This document shows, one piece after another, positions 35,492 to 43,540 of a stretch of 64,000 nt of DNA. The position numbers and the translations under genes are program-made. Positions within the stretch are counted from its first letter, which is position 1. Each line of letters opens with the position of its first letter. The DNA is from GH45 sp046704385 (GTDB lineage: Bacteria > Bacteroidota > Bacteroidia > Bacteroidales > SZUA-534): assembly GCA_046704385.1 (NCBI GenBank), contig JBJKSB010000050.1, positions 6,418-70,417 on the forward strand. Reading direction: 5' to 3'. The notes below the pieces were generated by a model that was not told the origin of the DNA, did not search any database, and worked only from the letters and a program-made list of their open reading frames with translations.

Positions 35492-37687
35492 ATGAGTTTT
35501 CCTGAGAAATATCAAGAAGAGCTGATTAAACTGCACAGTCAGTTAAATAATCTCTGTGCACAAACTATTGCCGCAGATGAGATGGAAGTAGTGGAGAAAG
35601 CTTATCAATCCTCTTTAAACCTGTCCGGAAGTAAAACCCGTTCATCGGGCGAACCTTTTATCTTTCACCCTTTGAGAGTGGCAACCATTGCCCAGGAATT
35701 GATAGGATTGGGTACCGCTACAATAGTATCGGCACTGTTGCACGATGTGGTTAAAGATAAGCTGACAACCCTTGAGGCTGTTAAAAAAGAATTTGGCGAC
35801 GAAGTGGCCGGTATTGTTGAAGGATTGATTAAAATAAGCTCGTTGTATACGGAACGTCTGTCGTTGCAAAGCGAGAATTTCATCACACTGCTTCTAACCA
35901 TTTCCGATGATGTCCGCATTATTCTACTGAAACTTGCCGACAGGCTCGACAATATCAGGATGATTAAAAATTTTAGTCCCGAAAAGCAATTAAAAGTAGC
36001 CCAGGAAACCCGGCTTTTGTATGCTCCCATTGCCCACCGGTTGGGATTATATCATATTAAAACCGAGCTTGAAGATATTTCATTACGTCATACCGACCCT
36101 GAGTCGTATTTCAGCATTGCTAATCAACTTAAAGCCACCAAAAAAGCACGGGAAGCTTATATCGAAAAATTTTCGGAACCTATCCGAAAAGTACTTGATG
36201 AAAAAGGTTATAAGTATGAATTTAAAGGACGTCCCAAATCGGTTAATTCCATTTACGGAAAACTAAATAAAAAAGGCATCGACCTGTCTGAAATTTTTGA
36301 CTTGTTTGCCATCAGGATCATTCTGAAAGAGACTCCTTTAGAAAAAGAAAAGGAAGAATGCTGGAATGTTTACAGCCTGGTAACCAATATTTACACTCCA
36401 AATCCATTACGCTTGCGCGATTGGATTTCGACCCCCCGTCCAAGCGGTTATGAATCGCTGCATACCACGGTTATTGGTCACGACAATCACTGGGTTGAAG
36501 TGCAAATCAGAACGGATCGTATGGATGAAATAGCCGAAAAAGGGGATGCGGCACACTGGAAATATAAAGAATCGGCCGATAACAGTAATCAGGATTCCTG
36601 GTTAAGAAATATACGCGATGTACTCGAAGCTAAGGATAAAATGGCCATTGGCGGTTTAAAACCAAAAAAAAGCAATGCTGATATTTTTATTTTCACTCCG
36701 CATGGCGATATAAAGAAATTGCGCGAAGGGGCCACGATTCTGGATTTTGCCTACTCCATTCATAGCAAAATAGGCAATACCTGCACCGGTGCACGTGTAA
36801 ATGAAAAAATAGTTCCCATTAAGCATAAACTGAAAAATGGCGACACAGTTGAAGTCCTTACCTCAAAAAATCAAAAGCCACGCGAGGAATGGATAAATAT
36901 TGTGGTTAGTCCGCGTACCAAAGCACGGATTAAAAAAGCCATTAACGAAACCTTGTTTAAGCAGGCTGAAATAGGCAAGGAAATGCTTGAACGCAAGCTA
37001 TCTCAAATAAAAATAGAGGTTGGCGATCAGTTTATTTTAAAATTGCTTGCCCACTTTAAATACAAAAGAGCTCTTGACTTTTACCAGGATATTGCCGACG
37101 AAATTATTGATTTGCAATTAGTAAAAGAATTTATAGTTAAGACAAAAAACGAAGAAGAAAACCGGCCCGAACCCATCTCAGATTCCAGTGTATCAGAATA
37201 TGTACACTACAGTAAGACCTCTACTGATTTTTTAATTATCGATAAGAATCTGAAAAATGTCGATTATAAGCTGGCAAAATGCTGCCGCCCTATTCCGGGT
37301 GATGCCATTTTTGGGTTTGTAACTGTTGATCGTGGAATACAAATACATCGCAACAACTGCCCAAATGCCAGGGATTTATACGGACGGTATCCATATCGTA
37401 TTGTCCCGGCTATGTGGACTGATCAATCAAAAGAATCAGCATTCCTGGTTGAGATTATGGTTACCGGGTTAGATAAAATTGGCATAATGAACCATATCAG
37501 CGAAGTAATTTCAAGAGATCATCAGGTTAATATGCGGTCGTTGGCCGTCAATTCAAAAGATGGTATTTTCCAGGGTTTTATTACCGTTTTTGTTAATAGC
37601 CTGCATCATCTTGATACCTTATTGACTAATATTAATAAAATAAAAGGTGTTTTAAAAGCTGAGAGACTTGATAAACCTTCTGAATAA
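35492..37687 (+). CDS. Long RSH protein (RelA/SpoT family) with altered hydrolase motif
   Basis: 731 residues, the length of bifunctional RSH enzymes that make or degrade (p)ppGpp. Order: HD hydrolase (about 30-200), synthetase (about 230-390; GRPKSVNSIYGKL, SGYESLHTTVIG, EVQIRTDRMDEIAEKG), TGS (about 395-460; FTPHGDIKKLREGATILDFA), conserved Cys region (KLAKCCRPIPGD) and ACT (about 655-730). The HD site reads LLHDVVKDK, not HDxxED, and the later motif LADRLDN has Asp for His. The hydrolase may therefore be weak or lost, leaving a synthetase-dominant enzyme. The synthetase core looks complete except the H in EIQIRTxxMH, replaced by Asp. Confidence 0.93.
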   Translation: MSFPEKYQEELIKLHSQLNNLCAQTIAADEMEVVEKAYQSSLNLSGSKTRSSGEPFIFHPLRVATIAQELIGLGTATIVSALLHDVVKDKLTTLEAVKKEFGDEVAGIVEGLIKISSLYTERLSLQSENFITLLLTISDDVRIILLKLADRLDNIRMIKNFSPEKQLKVAQETRLLYAPIAHRLGLYHIKTELEDISLRHTDPESYFSIANQLKATKKAREAYIEKFSEPIRKVLDEKGYKYEFKGRPKSVNSIYGKLNKKGIDLSEIFDLFAIRIILKETPLEKEKEECWNVYSLVTNIYTPNPLRLRDWISTPRPSGYESLHTTVIGHDNHWVEVQIRTDRMDEIAEKGDAAHWKYKESADNSNQDSWLRNIRDVLEAKDKMAIGGLKPKKSNADIFIFTPHGDIKKLREGATILDFAYSIHSKIGNTCTGARVNEKIVPIKHKLKNGDTVEVLTSKNQKPREEWINIVVSPRTKARIKKAINETLFKQAEIGKEMLERKLSQIKIEVGDQFILKLLAHFKYKRALDFYQDIADEIIDLQLVKEFIVKTKNEEENRPEPISDSSVSEYVHYSKTSTDFLIIDKNLKNVDYKLAKCCRPIPGDAIFGFVTVDRGIQIHRNNCPNARDLYGRYPYRIVPAMWTDQSKESAFLVEIMVTGLDKIGIMNHISEVISRDHQVNMRSLAVNSKDGIFQGFITVFVNSLHHLDTLLTNINKIKGVLKAERLDKPSE

Positions 37688-37840
37688 ATCTGATTGATTG
37701 ATTTCCTCCTGATCAACCCACCTTTTAGTAAAAAAATATAACCTACGGTTTATACATATATGTCTATTGGACATAACTATTGTTATGCTAAATATCCGCA
37801 CTAAATAAAAACTATGGTTAAGTATTTATAAAATAATACT

Positions 37841-38476
37841 TTATGGAATTTTCATAAACTTATGCGATTGCAGAGAAACCATCCATTTGGGATTATTTTT
37901 AGCATAATCCACAATTTTATCAATATTTATTGCAAACCGGCTCCATTCAGGTTGCAAAAAAAGCAAACAGGACTCGGGTACTCTCCTGGCACAGTTTTCA
38001 GCCCAAAGGAAATCGTCATCCTCATAAACAATAACTTTAAGTTCATTTGCTTTTTGATAGATATTTTCATCGGGGTGCACATTCCTTTTCGGCGACAGGC
38101 AAATCCAATCCCATGTTCCGGTTAATGTATATGCACCCGAAGTCTCAAGAAAGGTTTCAATTTTATGTTTCTTCAATTTATCACACAACGGCTTCAGATT
38201 GTAAAGTGATGGTTCTCCGCCGGTTACTACCACTGAACGTGCAGGAGTTTCCAAAACCTTTGCAAGAATTTCATCAACAGAAACCATTCGATGAATATCG
38301 GGGCTCCATGAAATTTTTGAGTCACACCACCGGCAACCTATATCGCATCCGCCAATACGTATAAAATAAGCGGCTTTACCTGTATGATAACCTTCTCCCT
38401 GAAGTGTATAAAATTGTTCGACCAGAGGTAAATACTCTCCTTCCCCTCCTCCTGACAAATTACTTCTTTCCAACAA
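37841..38476 (-). CDS. queE: 7-carboxy-7-deazaguanine synthase (QueE), radical SAM
   Basis: 211 residues. Radical SAM [4Fe-4S] motif GGCDIGCRWCDS (C-x3-C-x2-C), the substrate-binding opening FYTLQGEGYHTGKAAYFIRI and VVVTGGEPSLYNL are diagnostic. QueE converts 6-carboxy-tetrahydropterin to 7-carboxy-7-deazaguanine in preQ0/queuosine synthesis, in the cytoplasm. No queC, queD or preQ1 riboswitch is seen near it. Start ATG at 38476 lies 19 bases after the HNH-like gene stop on the same strand, so the two could be cotranscribed. Confidence 0.92.
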   Translation of the reverse strand: MLERSNLSGGGEGEYLPLVEQFYTLQGEGYHTGKAAYFIRIGGCDIGCRWCDSKISWSPDIHRMVSVDEILAKVLETPARSVVVTGGEPSLYNLKPLCDKLKKHKIETFLETSGAYTLTGTWDWICLSPKRNVHPDENIYQKANELKVIVYEDDDFLWAENCARRVPESCLLFLQPEWSRFAINIDKIVDYAKNNPKWMVSLQSHKFMKIP

Positions 38477-38495
38477 CGCTATAAGTTAAGTTAAA

Positions 38496-39089
38496 TTAAT
38501 CCTCATCATCAATTTTAACATGACCCCAGTTTTCACCCTTCCTTATTCGGTTAAGCTGTGTGTGGGTTATGCCGAATTCACGTGCAATTTTATATAATGG
38601 ATTTTTTCCCCTTTTAATCTTCTTCTTCAACCGGATAACATCAGTCTCGGTCAATTTAGCATGAGTAATATTCCCTTTACGATTCTCACGTGCAAATTTC
38701 ACCTTCGGATTAGAATTATTATGCTGGTTTAATTCGTGTTGAGTTACCCATTTCAGATTCTCAAAGTGATTGTTTAACTTGTTAAAATCCTTATGGATTA
38801 CGTATTTATGCCTTGGTGAAGGTTTCTCACAATAAATTGAAGCAACAAGCCGGTGCACAGAATCAGTTACCCTTTTGGTTGTACCTTTTGTACGCTTAAA
38901 ATTATTAACATACTCAAAACCTGATTTATCCTTAAATTGGTTAATGGTACTAAGGAATTGCCATTCATTCTTTTTTTTATTAAAGTGTTTTACACGGCCA
39001 TGAGTGGATACTTCATAGATTTCTCCCTCACGCATACCTGGAAGGGTGAATTGTTTCCATTCCTCATTCCAAAATTTTTCTTCTTTCAT
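38496..39089 (-). CDS. NUMOD4 / HNH-type endonuclease-like DNA-binding protein
   Basis: 197 residues, basic. An N-terminal NUMOD4 segment (FWNEEWKQFTLPG...YEVSTHGRVKHF) is followed by an HNH_3-like region (SVHRLVASIYCEKP, VIHKDFNKLNNHFENLKWV) and a C-terminal HTH of homing-endonuclease type (LTETDVIRLKK, KIAREFGITHTQLNRIRKG). Proteins of this build occur in homing endonucleases of phages and introns. The HNH histidines and Asn look retained. No intron, intein or phage surrounds it; it lies between queE and tatA with its own promoter. A free-standing selfish or domesticated gene is possible. Confidence 0.82.
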   Translation of the reverse strand: MKEEKFWNEEWKQFTLPGMREGEIYEVSTHGRVKHFNKKKNEWQFLSTINQFKDKSGFEYVNNFKRTKGTTKRVTDSVHRLVASIYCEKPSPRHKYVIHKDFNKLNNHFENLKWVTQHELNQHNNSNPKVKFARENRKGNITHAKLTETDVIRLKKKIKRGKNPLYKIAREFGITHTQLNRIRKGENWGHVKIDDED

Positions 39090-39126
39090 GCTAAGTAATA
39101 ATAGTAAATAATAAACATCCCTACGA

Positions 39127-39157
39127 CAAAAATAGTAGTTTTACTCATTTCTCCAAA
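39127..39157 (-). promoter_or_regulatory. Bacteroidota-type promoter of the NUMOD4/HNH gene
   Basis: On the minus strand TTTG (39154-39157), a 19-base spacer and TATTTTTG (39127-39134) match the Bacteroidota promoter consensus in full. The gene starts 37 bases downstream at 39089. Confidence 0.6.
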
Positions 39158-39307
39158 AAAAATAATCAAACGGTTTTAACTATATATAAATCTTTGCAAA
39201 AATTAAGGTGATATTTTTAAAATAACACATAGTTAGAGAAAATATAATTTTAAGTGTGTATTAATTTTGAAAAATATATGTAGTTTTACATCAAAATTTT
39301 TAAACAA

Positions 39308-39550
39308 ATGGTAACGTTAAATACAATATTTTTAGGCATTTTGGGAGGTCAGGAAATTCTTCTCATTGTACTTGCAATTTTAGTATTATTCGGGGGCAGG
39401 AAAATACCGGAACTTATGAAAGGTTTGGGTAAAGGGATTAAGGAGTTTAAAAATGCCACCAGTGATACCCAGGTTGGAGAAGATCTAAAAGACATTAAAA
39501 AAGAAATTAATTCCGTATCTGACGATATTAAAAAAAGCGCCAAGATATAA
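39308..39550 (+). CDS. tatA: Sec-independent translocase protein TatA
   Basis: 80 residues: membrane helix EILLIVLAILVLFGGRKIP, hinge GGRKIPELMKG, amphipathic helix LGKGIKEFKNAT and an acidic/basic tail. It is the TatA component of twin-arginine translocation and is followed seven bases later by tatC. The tail is about 20 residues longer than in the tatA at 31059. The transporter moves folded, RR-signal proteins across the inner membrane. Confidence 0.95.
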   Translation: MVTLNTIFLGILGGQEILLIVLAILVLFGGRKIPELMKGLGKGIKEFKNATSDTQVGEDLKDIKKEINSVSDDIKKSAKI

Positions 39551-39557
39551 TTAATCC

Positions 39558-40367
39558 ATGTCTAAAAAGGATCCAAATCTTGAAATGACTTTCTGGGACC
39601 ACCTGGAAGAGTTACGATGGGTAATTATACGTTCGTTACTGGCTGTTGGCGTTTTTGGGGTTGTCGCCTTTTTGAACAAGAATATAATTTTTGATAAAGT
39701 ATTTCTCGCACCAAAAGAGCCCTGGTTTTTTACCAATGATATGCTTTGCAGGCTTTCGAAGCTCATTCACTCAAATGCATTGTGTCTGAATCAAAAAGGC
39801 CTTCAGATTATTAATATTAAACTTGCCGGACAATTCACCACACATTTATTTACCTCATTTGCGGTGGGAGTATTTATTGCTTCGCCATACATCATCTTTG
39901 AGTTTTGGCGTTTTGTAAGCCCGGCCTTGCATTCCAATGAAAAAAAATATAGCCGTGGTGCCGTATTTACAAGTTCTTTATTATTTATTGTAGGGGTCGT
40001 TTTTGGCTATTTCCTGATTGTACCTTTAACATTGAATTTCCTTGGCGGCTATCACGTTAGCGACCAGGTTACCAATACAATTTCATTGAGTTCATACTTA
40101 AGTAATGTGGTTTCTGTATCACTCTCATTGGGTATTGTATTCGAAATTCCTATTTTAGTATATTTCTTAACCAAAACCGGAATTATTACGCCTAAATTCA
40201 TGCGATCGAGCCGCAAGCTGGTTGTGGTTATTCTTTTAATAGTTTCAGCTATAATTACACCACCCGACATGATAAGTCAGATCATGGTTTGTATACCACT
40301 CTTGTTTTTATATGAATTGAGTATTAAAATCAGTGACAGGGTTTACCGTAAAAGTATAAAAGAATAG
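39558..40367 (+). CDS. tatC: Sec-independent translocase protein TatC
   Basis: 269 residues with six membrane helices and the TatC features MTFWDHLEELRWVIIRSLL (the signal-binding cytoplasmic start), FVSPALHSNEKKYS (about 118-131) and ITPKFMRSSRKLVVVILLIVSAIITPPD. TatC recognises the twin-arginine signal and nucleates the TatA pore. Together with the preceding tatA it forms a minimal TatAC system; no TatB-like gene is present in the window, as is usual where TatA serves both roles. Confidence 0.96.
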   Translation: MSKKDPNLEMTFWDHLEELRWVIIRSLLAVGVFGVVAFLNKNIIFDKVFLAPKEPWFFTNDMLCRLSKLIHSNALCLNQKGLQIINIKLAGQFTTHLFTSFAVGVFIASPYIIFEFWRFVSPALHSNEKKYSRGAVFTSSLLFIVGVVFGYFLIVPLTLNFLGGYHVSDQVTNTISLSSYLSNVVSVSLSLGIVFEIPILVYFLTKTGIITPKFMRSSRKLVVVILLIVSAIITPPDMISQIMVCIPLLFLYELSIKISDRVYRKSIKE

Positions 40368-40510
40368 CCACCCTTACAATCAGGCGTTTTTTATTTAATA
40401 ATATATCTATTTATCAAATGATTAATTCATTATTAGCTTAATAGCTTTGGTGTTATCATCAGCCTTTTGTAAATTTACTTTGGTTTTTAAGGGGCATAAT
40501 TCACACAAAA

Positions 40511-41932
40511 ATGACAACCATTCAAAATAGAGAAGCTGCAGTAAGTGGCAGATTTTATCCTGCTTACCCAAAGGATTTGAAGGAGATGCTCCAGGATTTA
40601 TTTTTTTATAGCTCAAAACCAGAAGCGGATCAACAGGTAAGAGCCATAATTGTCCCCCATGCCGGCTACGTTTTTTCAGGTGAAGTTGCGGCAGCTGCAT
40701 TTTCTCAAATTGATCGGAAAAAGGAATTTGAAAATATTTTTATTCTGGCCCCCTCTCATTACGCATCATTTAACGGTGCTTCCATATATAATCAGGGTAA
40801 TTACGAAACTCCGCTTGGGGTGGTGGATGTGAATATTGATTTAGCCAATGCCTTAATCAAAAAAAGCGACCTTTTTGGTTATAATAAGGAAGCCCACCGC
40901 TTTGAACATAGTATTGAAGTACAATTACCGTTTTTGCAGTATTGGTTAAAAAGCAGGTTCAAAATTGTCCCAATTCTAATTGGTTCACAACAGCAATCGA
41001 TACTAAAAAACTTTGCGAATGAACTTAAACCCTATTTTAACGATAGGAATTTATTTGTAATAAGTTCTGATTTTTCACATTTTCCTGACTACAAAGGAGC
41101 CCAGGTAGCTGATAAAAATATGGAAAAGGCAGTAATGCAAAAAAGTATTGAGGCATTGAACAATGCCATTGACCTGAATGACAGTCTTGAAATTGCCAAT
41201 TTATCAACCAGTGCCTGTGGGCTTTCTGCTATAAAAACCCTGTTTTATTTAATTGAAAATGATCCCGGACTTGAAATTCTGAAAAGAAAATATTTGAATT
41301 CCGGCGATACAGAGCGCGGTGAACATTCTCGGGTAGTGGGCTATCTTTCTTTTGTGGTCGTAACAATAGAAAAAAAAGAAAATGAATTTCATCTGTCAGA
41401 AAATAACCGGACTCATTTGCTGACACTTGCCCGAAAATCTATCGAAAATACGTTGCGCCACGATAAAAATGAGATCATTCACGAAAAAAACCTTGACCCT
41501 GATCTGTTAGCTTATCATGGTTGTTTTGTATCGTTACACAAATCGGGCGAATTGCGGGGATGTGTAGGACGTTTTGAACCAGATTTTCAGTTATTTGAAC
41601 TGGTGCAAAAAATGGCTGTTGCTGCTGCTTTCAACGATTCGCGCTTCCCTGACCTTGAACTGGAAGAACTTAAGGATATTGACATTGAAATTTCAGTACT
41701 AAGTCCGCTGAAACAAATTTTTTCATCCCAGGAAGTTGAAATCGGGAAACACGGAATTTTAATCAGCCAGGGGTTAAATCGCGGGACTCTGCTACCCCAG
41801 GTAGCTCCCAAAAACAACTGGAACGCTGAAGAATTCATTTCTTTTTGCTCAAAACATAAAGCCGGACTGGGATGGGATGGCTGGAAAACAGCTGAATTAT
41901 TTACCTATACAGCTGAGATTTTCTCCGAATAA
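40511..41932 (+). CDS. Memo-AMMECR1 fusion (AmmeMemoRadiSam system proteins B and A)
   Basis: 473 residues. The N-terminal half (about 5-265) is a Memo domain, with conserved PHAGYVFSG, APSHYASFNG and SSDFSHFPDY; Memo proteins are related to iron-dependent dioxygenases. The C-terminal half (about 285-470) is AMMECR1, with GELRGCVGRFEPD and AAFNDSRFPDLELEEL. In the AmmeMemoRadiSam system these two work with a radical SAM enzyme; reaction and substrate are not established. The partner is not in the window: QueE at 37841 belongs to a different family. The gene stands alone between tatC and the DUF985 gene. Confidence 0.9.
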   Translation: MTTIQNREAAVSGRFYPAYPKDLKEMLQDLFFYSSKPEADQQVRAIIVPHAGYVFSGEVAAAAFSQIDRKKEFENIFILAPSHYASFNGASIYNQGNYETPLGVVDVNIDLANALIKKSDLFGYNKEAHRFEHSIEVQLPFLQYWLKSRFKIVPILIGSQQQSILKNFANELKPYFNDRNLFVISSDFSHFPDYKGAQVADKNMEKAVMQKSIEALNNAIDLNDSLEIANLSTSACGLSAIKTLFYLIENDPGLEILKRKYLNSGDTERGEHSRVVGYLSFVVVTIEKKENEFHLSENNRTHLLTLARKSIENTLRHDKNEIIHEKNLDPDLLAYHGCFVSLHKSGELRGCVGRFEPDFQLFELVQKMAVAAAFNDSRFPDLELEELKDIDIEISVLSPLKQIFSSQEVEIGKHGILISQGLNRGTLLPQVAPKNNWNAEEFISFCSKHKAGLGWDGWKTAELFTYTAEIFSE

Positions 41933-42024
41933 TTCCATAAACTTTTCTTATTGCATCTATAAAATATTCATTAAGGCTCAGGTTTTGCGATGAAAGTTAG
42001 TAAAATTGCACTAAATACATTTTT

Positions 42025-42507
42025 ATGACACAAAATGCAGCCTACTGGATAAACATACTTGAACTCCAGCCTCACCCCGAGGGAGGTTATTACAGGGAAA
42101 CTTATAAATCATCATTTGAATTCGGGGGAAAACAAACAGCAACACTTATTTATTATTTACTCCAAAATAATGACTTTTCAGCTTTTCATAGGCTGAAAAA
42201 CGATGAAGTGTGGTTATTCCACTCCGGTATTTCACTTACTATATATTCAATAAATGAATCGGGTGAATTTAAGACCCAAATTTGTGGTGACAAAATCGAT
42301 GTAGGGGAAGAACTTCAGGTTTTTATTCCTGCAAATACCTGGTTTGCAGCCGAAATTAATTCTGCTGATGGCTATTCCCTTGTAAGCTGTTTGGTAACAC
42401 CGGGATTTCTTTGGCAGGATTTTGAATTGGGGAATGTACAAACCTTGATTGAATTATATCCCCAACATGTTAATATGATTAAACGTCTGACACAATCTGG
42501 CAAATAA
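42025..42507 (+). CDS. Cupin-like DUF985 family protein
   Basis: 160 residues of a single beta-barrel cupin. The opening LQPHPEGGYYRETY, IYYLLQNNDFSAFHRLKNDEVWLFHSG and FIPANTWFAAE are typical of DUF985, as is GFLWQDFELG. The family may bind a metal through His/Glu in the barrel; no reaction is established. The gene is 14 bases upstream of the PAP2 gene on the same strand and may be cotranscribed with it. Confidence 0.85.
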   Translation: MTQNAAYWINILELQPHPEGGYYRETYKSSFEFGGKQTATLIYYLLQNNDFSAFHRLKNDEVWLFHSGISLTIYSINESGEFKTQICGDKIDVGEELQVFIPANTWFAAEINSADGYSLVSCLVTPGFLWQDFELGNVQTLIELYPQHVNMIKRLTQSGK

Positions 42508-42521
42508 CTGTTATAATTGTA

Positions 42522-43253
42522 ATGAAACCTGTATTTGACATCAAATTCACAATATTCTGTATCCTTATTATAAATTATATATATCCAACCTACGCAACTC
42601 AACGGGATACCGTTAAACATGAGTTAATCTGTCAATCGGTAATTCCTGTCACATTAATCTCCACCAGTTGTATAATCACGGGAAGTAATTTTGAAAAGAA
42701 TTTTCAAGATAAATTCAGAGGAAATTTACCCGATAATTTCCGAACTCATATTGACAATTATTTACCCTATGTTCCGGTTGGCGAGATTTATTTAGCTGAT
42801 TTACTGAGTATACCGTCAAAAAATAATGTATTTAACCAAACAAAATATCTGGCTATTTCAAATTTAATAACTGCTGCTATAACCCATGGATTGAAATACT
42901 CCGTTGATAAAACCCGACCCGACGGAAGCCATTATTCATATCCCTCAGGCCACACCAGTTTTAGTTTTACTAATGCCACTGTACTTTATCATGAATTTAA
43001 TAACTCAAATAAATTGCTGGCCTACAGCGGTTTTTTAATTGCTACCGGAACAGGAACGCTCAGAATTGCCAACAACAGGCACTGGCTTTCGGATGTTTTG
43101 GCTGGTGCGGGTATTGGAATGCTGGTTACACATCTGGTTTACTATTATGAACCACTAAAAAATTTTAATCCGTTTGGAAAAAACATAAAACTGGCCTGTA
43201 TACCCGTCTGGGATAACAACTATAAAGGATTTTTAATTCATTATACTTTTTGA
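42522..43253 (+). CDS. PAP2 family phosphatase, exported or membrane-attached
   Basis: 243 residues with an N-terminal hydrophobic segment. The acid-phosphatase/PAP2 motifs are in order: KYSVDKTRPDGS (C1), YPSGHTSFSF (C2, catalytic His) and RIANNRHWLSDVLAG (C3, nucleophile His and Asp). The start has only a signal-like helix, and the core is helical, as in periplasmic PAP2 enzymes. Likely substrates are lipid or nucleotide phosphates (undecaprenyl pyrophosphate, lipid A, phosphatidate); which one is open. It closes the short DUF985-PAP2 run. Confidence 0.87.
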   Translation: MKPVFDIKFTIFCILIINYIYPTYATQRDTVKHELICQSVIPVTLISTSCIITGSNFEKNFQDKFRGNLPDNFRTHIDNYLPYVPVGEIYLADLLSIPSKNNVFNQTKYLAISNLITAAITHGLKYSVDKTRPDGSHYSYPSGHTSFSFTNATVLYHEFNNSNKLLAYSGFLIATGTGTLRIANNRHWLSDVLAGAGIGMLVTHLVYYYEPLKNFNPFGKNIKLACIPVWDNNYKGFLIHYTF

Positions 43254-43414
43254 ACTGGTAAAAATCGGCAACGTTGCGATATAAATTAAAAATACCTTCT
43301 TCATACGACATTGCTTGTATTGCATATTATCAATACATCATTTACCCTGAGTGGTGCTTGGCTTAAAATGACAGAAGCTCCCGATTATCTAAGGGGCAGG
43401 CTCTTCAGGCTTCT

Positions 43415-43447
43415 TCTGTGTAAATTAGTGTAATTCGTGGCTAAAAG
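43415..43447 (+). repeat. Short dispersed intergenic repeat (TTAGTGTAATTCGTGGCTAAAA type)
   Basis: Reads TAAATTAGTGTAATTCGTGG and then CTAAAAG. Related copies are at 62442-62476 (minus strand) and 62545-62579. Similar strings occur in many Bacteroidota intergenic regions, from memory. The surrounding gap 43254-43540 shows no gene and no good hairpin terminator. Confidence 0.6.
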
Positions 43448-43540
43448 AAAGGTTATTCACGATCAACAAATTAATCCTTTGCGGAATTTGATGCATTCGT
43501 TATTGTAACATTAAATTTAACGGAAATTGATTGATAAGAT

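Noticed and set aside
38400..38500. preQ1 riboswitch in front of queE
   Set aside because: Only 19 bases separate queE from the upstream gene and no preQ1 aptamer features are visible.
37841..41932. QueE as the radical SAM partner of the Memo-AMMECR1 fusion
   Set aside because: The protein has the short QueE-type motif and the 7-carboxy-deazaguanine synthase features; it is on the other strand and separated by three genes.
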